Part shown: positions 61,248 to 64,000 of the stretch, in pieces
How the letters are laid out: every line of letters starts with the position of its first letter
How positions within the stretch are numbered: position 1 is the first letter of the stretch
Assembly (NCBI GenBank): GCA_014871385.1
Contig: CM026424.1
Coordinates: 20,303,321-20,367,320, forward strand
Source of the DNA: Ceratodon purpureus
Taxonomy: Eukaryota > Streptophyta > Bryopsida > Pseudoditrichales > Ditrichaceae
DNA length: 64,000 nt
Direction: 5' to 3'
Notes under the pieces: generated by a model
What the model was told of the DNA's origin: nothing
Databases searched by the model: none
Seen by the model: the letters and a program-made list of their open reading frames with translations, nothing else
Made by a program: the position numbers and the translations under genes

Positions 61248-62618
61248 TTAGAGTCTTGAATCTTTGGACTTTGGAATTTCGGAATCTTCTGGAAATGAAG
61301 ATTCATACTGATTAGGCTCTTGCTTTAGACTTGGATTTTTGGAATCTTGTGGAAGTGAAGATTCATAGAATTGACTATAGTGTTGATTTGGACTTGGATT
61401 TTCGGAATCTTCTGGGAGTGAATAGTCTTCGGAATCTGGTGGAAGTGGATATTTACATTGATTATAGTCTTGATTTGGACTTGGATTTAAATCTGAATCT
61501 TGTGGAAGTGAACATGCACATTGATTAAAATCTTGATTTGGACTTGGATTTTCGGAATCTTGTGGAAATAAATATCCACATTGATTATAATCTTGATTTA
61601 GACTTGGATTTAAATCAGAATCTTGTGGAAGTGAATATCCACATTGATTATAATCTTGATTTAGACTTGGATTTAAATCAGAATCTTGTGGAAGTGAACA
61701 TGCACATTGATTAAAATCTTGATTTGGACTTGGATTTTCGGAATCTTGTGGAAATAAATATCCACATTGATTATAATCTTGATTTAGACTTGGATTTAAA
61801 TCAGAATCTTGTGGAAGTGAACATGCACATTGATTAAAATCTTGATTTAGACTTGGATTAAAATCTTGATTTAGACTTGGATTTAAATCAGAATCTTGTG
61901 GAAGTGAACATGCACATTGATTAAAATCTTGATTTAGACTTGGATTATGAGAATCTTGTGGAAGTGAGTATCCATTATAAACATAAAATTGACTATAGTA
62001 TTGATTTAGACTTGGATTTTCGGAATCTTGTGGAAGCGCTGGAATAGCAATAAAATCTTCATTTGGATATGAATCTTGATTAGATTCAAAATTTTGAAAT
62101 TGATTTGAAGATTCTCCTATTTCCATTTGAATCTCTTGATTTGAAGCTGTATAATAATTTGAAGATTCTCCCCTTTCTATTTCAATGGTCTTTTGTTTTT
62201 TTTCAACTGATATCCGCATCTTAAAAGGAGAAAAATTCTCTTTACATTTCATACATCTATATCGTGGTTGAGCTTCATTATCGTTGTTCAAACCATAAAA
62301 TTTAATATGTTCTGAAGACTTACACTTAACACACACTTTGCGCTGATTTACAAACCTTAGTGGTTCCATTTTTGGTTCTTTTTTATATCCATTCAAATGA
62401 TGCATTCTTTTTGGATAGGGATTGAAAAGTTTTGCTTTGAACTTCTTGCCCTTTTCTTTAGCTTCTTCTTTGCCTTTTCTTGTACAATTTAAGCACTCAA
62501 AACGTGGTTGCTCAGTTTTTTTGTTATTATAATATTTAAACTTAAAATTTTCCGGTCCACTTTTACACCTTGGACATGGTATCATTTGAGGCTCACCTGA
62601 CTCTACAGCTTCTTCCAT
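61248..62618 (-). CDS. Double Dof-like zinc-finger protein with Pro/Asn/Gln repeat tail
   Basis: Intronless frame of 456 residues from ATG. Two tandem zinc fingers resemble plant Dof domains (C-x2-C-x21-C-x2-C). Finger 1, at about residues 15-45, reads CPRCKSGPENFKFKYYNNKK then EQPRFECLNC (23 residues between Cys pairs). Finger 2, at about 95-125, reads CVKCKSSEHIKFYGLNNDN then QPRYRCMKC (22 residues). The YYNN and QPRF/QPRY signatures are Dof-like, but the spacing is longer and the RYWT tail is absent. Between them are basic segments. From residue 200 there are about eleven 19-21-residue repeats (SLPQDSDLNPSLNQDYNQC) of Ser, Pro, Asp, Asn and Gln, like a disordered activation region. A DNA-binding transcription role is inferred, not shown. 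Confidence 0.65.
   Translation of the reverse strand: MEEAVESGEPQMIPCPRCKSGPENFKFKYYNNKKTEQPRFECLNCTRKGKEEAKEKGKKFKAKLFNPYPKRMHHLNGYKKEPKMEPLRFVNQRKVCVKCKSSEHIKFYGLNNDNEAQPRYRCMKCKENFSPFKMRISVEKKQKTIEIERGESSNYYTASNQEIQMEIGESSNQFQNFESNQDSYPNEDFIAIPALPQDSENPSLNQYYSQFYVYNGYSLPQDSHNPSLNQDFNQCACSLPQDSDLNPSLNQDFNPSLNQDFNQCACSLPQDSDLNPSLNQDYNQCGYLFPQDSENPSPNQDFNQCACSLPQDSDLNPSLNQDYNQCGYSLPQDSDLNPSLNQDYNQCGYLFPQDSENPSPNQDFNQCACSLPQDSDLNPSPNQDYNQCKYPLPPDSEDYSLPEDSENPSPNQHYSQFYESSLPQDSKNPSLKQEPNQYESSFPEDSEIPKSKDSRL
61290..62040 (-). repeat. Coding 57-63-bp tandem repeat in the zinc-finger gene
   Basis: Near-identical units encoding SLPQDSDLNPSLNQDYNQCG or LFPQDSENPSPNQDFNQCAC alternate, with higher-order repetition of pairs. 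Several are identical at DNA level, implying recent expansion. Confidence 0.9.
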
Positions 62619-63347
62619 CTTCTTTTGAGAACCTGAACGCTTATTTTCTTCAGATTTTTAATTTTCAAAACTATTTAACAGCCTTACAAAGAGAACCCAG
62701 TATTCAATATATCTAACAGTATTCAAACAATGCACTCGGGAACATCAAAGACTTGTCAAATAAAAAGTACAAAAACTCATTCAAAATATATATAAACTCT
62801 GTCTAACAAAGTGACAAATCTATAAATATTAAAAACACAAATATAAGTAAAATAAAACCATAAAGTAAAATAAAACCACAAAGTCAAATAAACCATAAAG
62901 TAAAAGAAAACCAAACAATCATAGATTACAGCGACTCGATTCAGGTTCGTTTCCGATCCTCACAAACATAGGTTCGTTACCGAGCCTCATCAATCGTTAA
63001 ACCAAAAACCGTCAGTACGCCTTAATCCGACATAAGCTAAAATTCTGCAGATCCTGTAGTTGAAATGTATTCAGTCTGTAGATAGTTTTGGTTTTGGGGT
63101 ATAGTGACGGGTTTAGGAATCATCGCCTCCAGTTGGAGAAAACACACACACAGCGAGAGTGTTTTTCATTTCGGAGAGACGTGTGTTTTGATCGTGGTGT
63201 TGCGGATTTGCGCTGTGTTTTTAGAAGCTGGATTCGCACACACTCGTATTGGTCGTGAGCTAGTTCTCATAAGCGAGCGTTCGGTGTGCTTGGTGCACTT
63301 GGATTTATTTCGTGGAGTTTGGTGAGCTCGTTTTTCGGTTTGGTGCG
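62619..63347. other. Intergenic (divergent promoters)
   Basis: Lies between the minus-strand zinc-finger gene and the plus-strand SEC61-gamma gene, so it must hold both promoters. The left half is AT-rich (TATATATAAA near 62,787); the right half is GC-richer with the 5' leader of SEC61-gamma. An AAATAAAACCATAAAGTA repeat occurs at 62,848-62,905. Confidence 0.45.
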
Positions 63348-63441
63348 ATGGAGGCCGTCGACACCGTGGTGAAGCCGATGCGGGAGTTCGCGAAAGACAG
63401 CGTGCGCCTCGTCAACAAGTGCCACAAGCCGGATCGGAAAG
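63348..63441 (+). CDS. SEC61G: SEC61 gamma subunit, exon 1
   Basis: ATG begins [19 protein letters not shown] and continues [12 protein letters not shown], followed by a GTGTGT donor in phase 1 (AAA G). This is the cytosolic helix of SEC61-gamma (SecE homologue), the small tail-anchored subunit of the ER protein translocation channel. KCHKPDRK-E is nearly invariant in plants. The single membrane span should be in exon 2, beyond the window; 63,442-64,000 is intron. First exon and start are clear. Confidence 0.9.
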
Positions 63442-64000
63442 GTGTGTTGTGTTTGTCGTGTAGGATTTTCGGGAACTGAGGGCTTGCCGTTATGTGTGGT
63501 GCTTTTTTGGAGGATTTTGGTGTCGAGGTTGTGATCTAGGGTTTTGTGTTCTGGGGTTGCTTCGGGGTGTTTTGCGTCGTGGCGGAGTGGATGGTTGCAG
63601 CTCGGCTGGAGATGTCTTTGGTGTTGCTTCTATGTGTAGTGATGTCGTCGTTTTGGATCGCGTCACCTGTTGGTTTGTTACGGGGCGGGAGAGAGCGGGA
63701 GATGGTTTTAGTTCAGAGTGTTGAACGAGCTGTATCGGTTTAGCGTATCGCGTCTTGAATCGCAGTGAGCTTGGGATTGCTTTTTTAGGTTTTTGCAATT
63801 TGACGAGTCTTCGCATAACCAGCCTTATTTAGGTGTGAGTTTTACGGGATTAGCGTTACATGACGAGAGACAATCTACGTTGCATAATTAGCTGTTGTGG
63901 GAGGTTTCGATCTGAGAAGATGCAGATGGTTGGCGCCCTTGCTTTTTGACAAGTCGAAGGCACTCTATTATCTCTCAGCGTCAGTCTTTTGAAGCTGGGG

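Noticed and set aside
63490..63816. Minus-strand 108-residue Pro/Thr-rich frame
   Set aside because: Lies in the first intron of SEC61-gamma, without recognisable features or splice support.

Overview
The window is eukaryotic nuclear DNA from a land plant, most likely a bryophyte such as a moss; I cannot name the species. The evidence is GT-AG introns of about 50-250 bp in most genes, TATA boxes, and clear plant homologues: plastid-type glucose-6-phosphate isomerase, CCT-eta, an ATXR4-like SET protein, a SEC61-gamma first exon and Dof-like zinc fingers. There are no operons or bacterial genes. All calls were made by reading translations and splice sites by eye.

Layout, left to right. 0-5.6 kb (minus): a G6PI copy with a stop codon in a core exon, abutting a nearly complete CCT7 (chaperonin eta) copy that lacks its first exon; the two look like joined gene copies. 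5.8-10.8 kb (minus): a multi-exon DDE-transposase-like gene with a BAH-like tail. 12.1-12.8 kb: three ClpX exon relics. 17.1-17.8 kb: a CACTA (DUF4216) relic. 20 kb: a small secreted AGP-like protein. 21.9-23.1 kb: a SET-domain gene. 60.3-60.8 and 23.3-23.5 kb (minus): two halves of one predicted plastid membrane-protein gene. 61.2-62.6 kb: a double Dof-like zinc-finger protein with an expanded repeat tail. 63.3 kb: SEC61-gamma exon 1.

The main discovery candidate is a mobile element of 36.5 kb, 23,549-60,063. It has 35-bp perfect terminal inverted repeats, a flanking TAGT duplication and AAAGAAATG-type subterminal repeats, and it lies in an intron of the membrane-protein gene. It carries two large outward-facing genes. 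One (minus, 36,206 to 29,316) is predicted to encode about 1,800 residues joining a ParB/sulfiredoxin-like domain to a permuted (beta-class) DNA-methyltransferase-like fold whose catalytic DPPY motif appears lost. The other (plus, 52,422 to 58,957) encodes a DUF7869-type transposase-like protein with a frame break in a run of nine C.

Around both genes, and nowhere else in the window, lie about 40 copies of a fixed-geometry inverted site, TTACGAAC-N4-GTTCGTAA. The arms and the spacer length are conserved while the spacer sequence varies. Many copies sit in a 755-bp x 3 array upstream of the ParB-MTase gene, and three sit in an 866-bp x 2.5 array in the first intron of the DUF7869 gene. This layout suggests a dimeric DNA-binding site used by element-encoded proteins, comparable in logic to ParB-parS or a transposase/operator system. 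That function is inference. Between the two genes the element holds decayed host-gene pieces (Lin0512 family, chalcone-isomerase-like, DNA-ligase-IV-like), minisatellites, an 800-bp purine tract and a Stowaway-type MITE.
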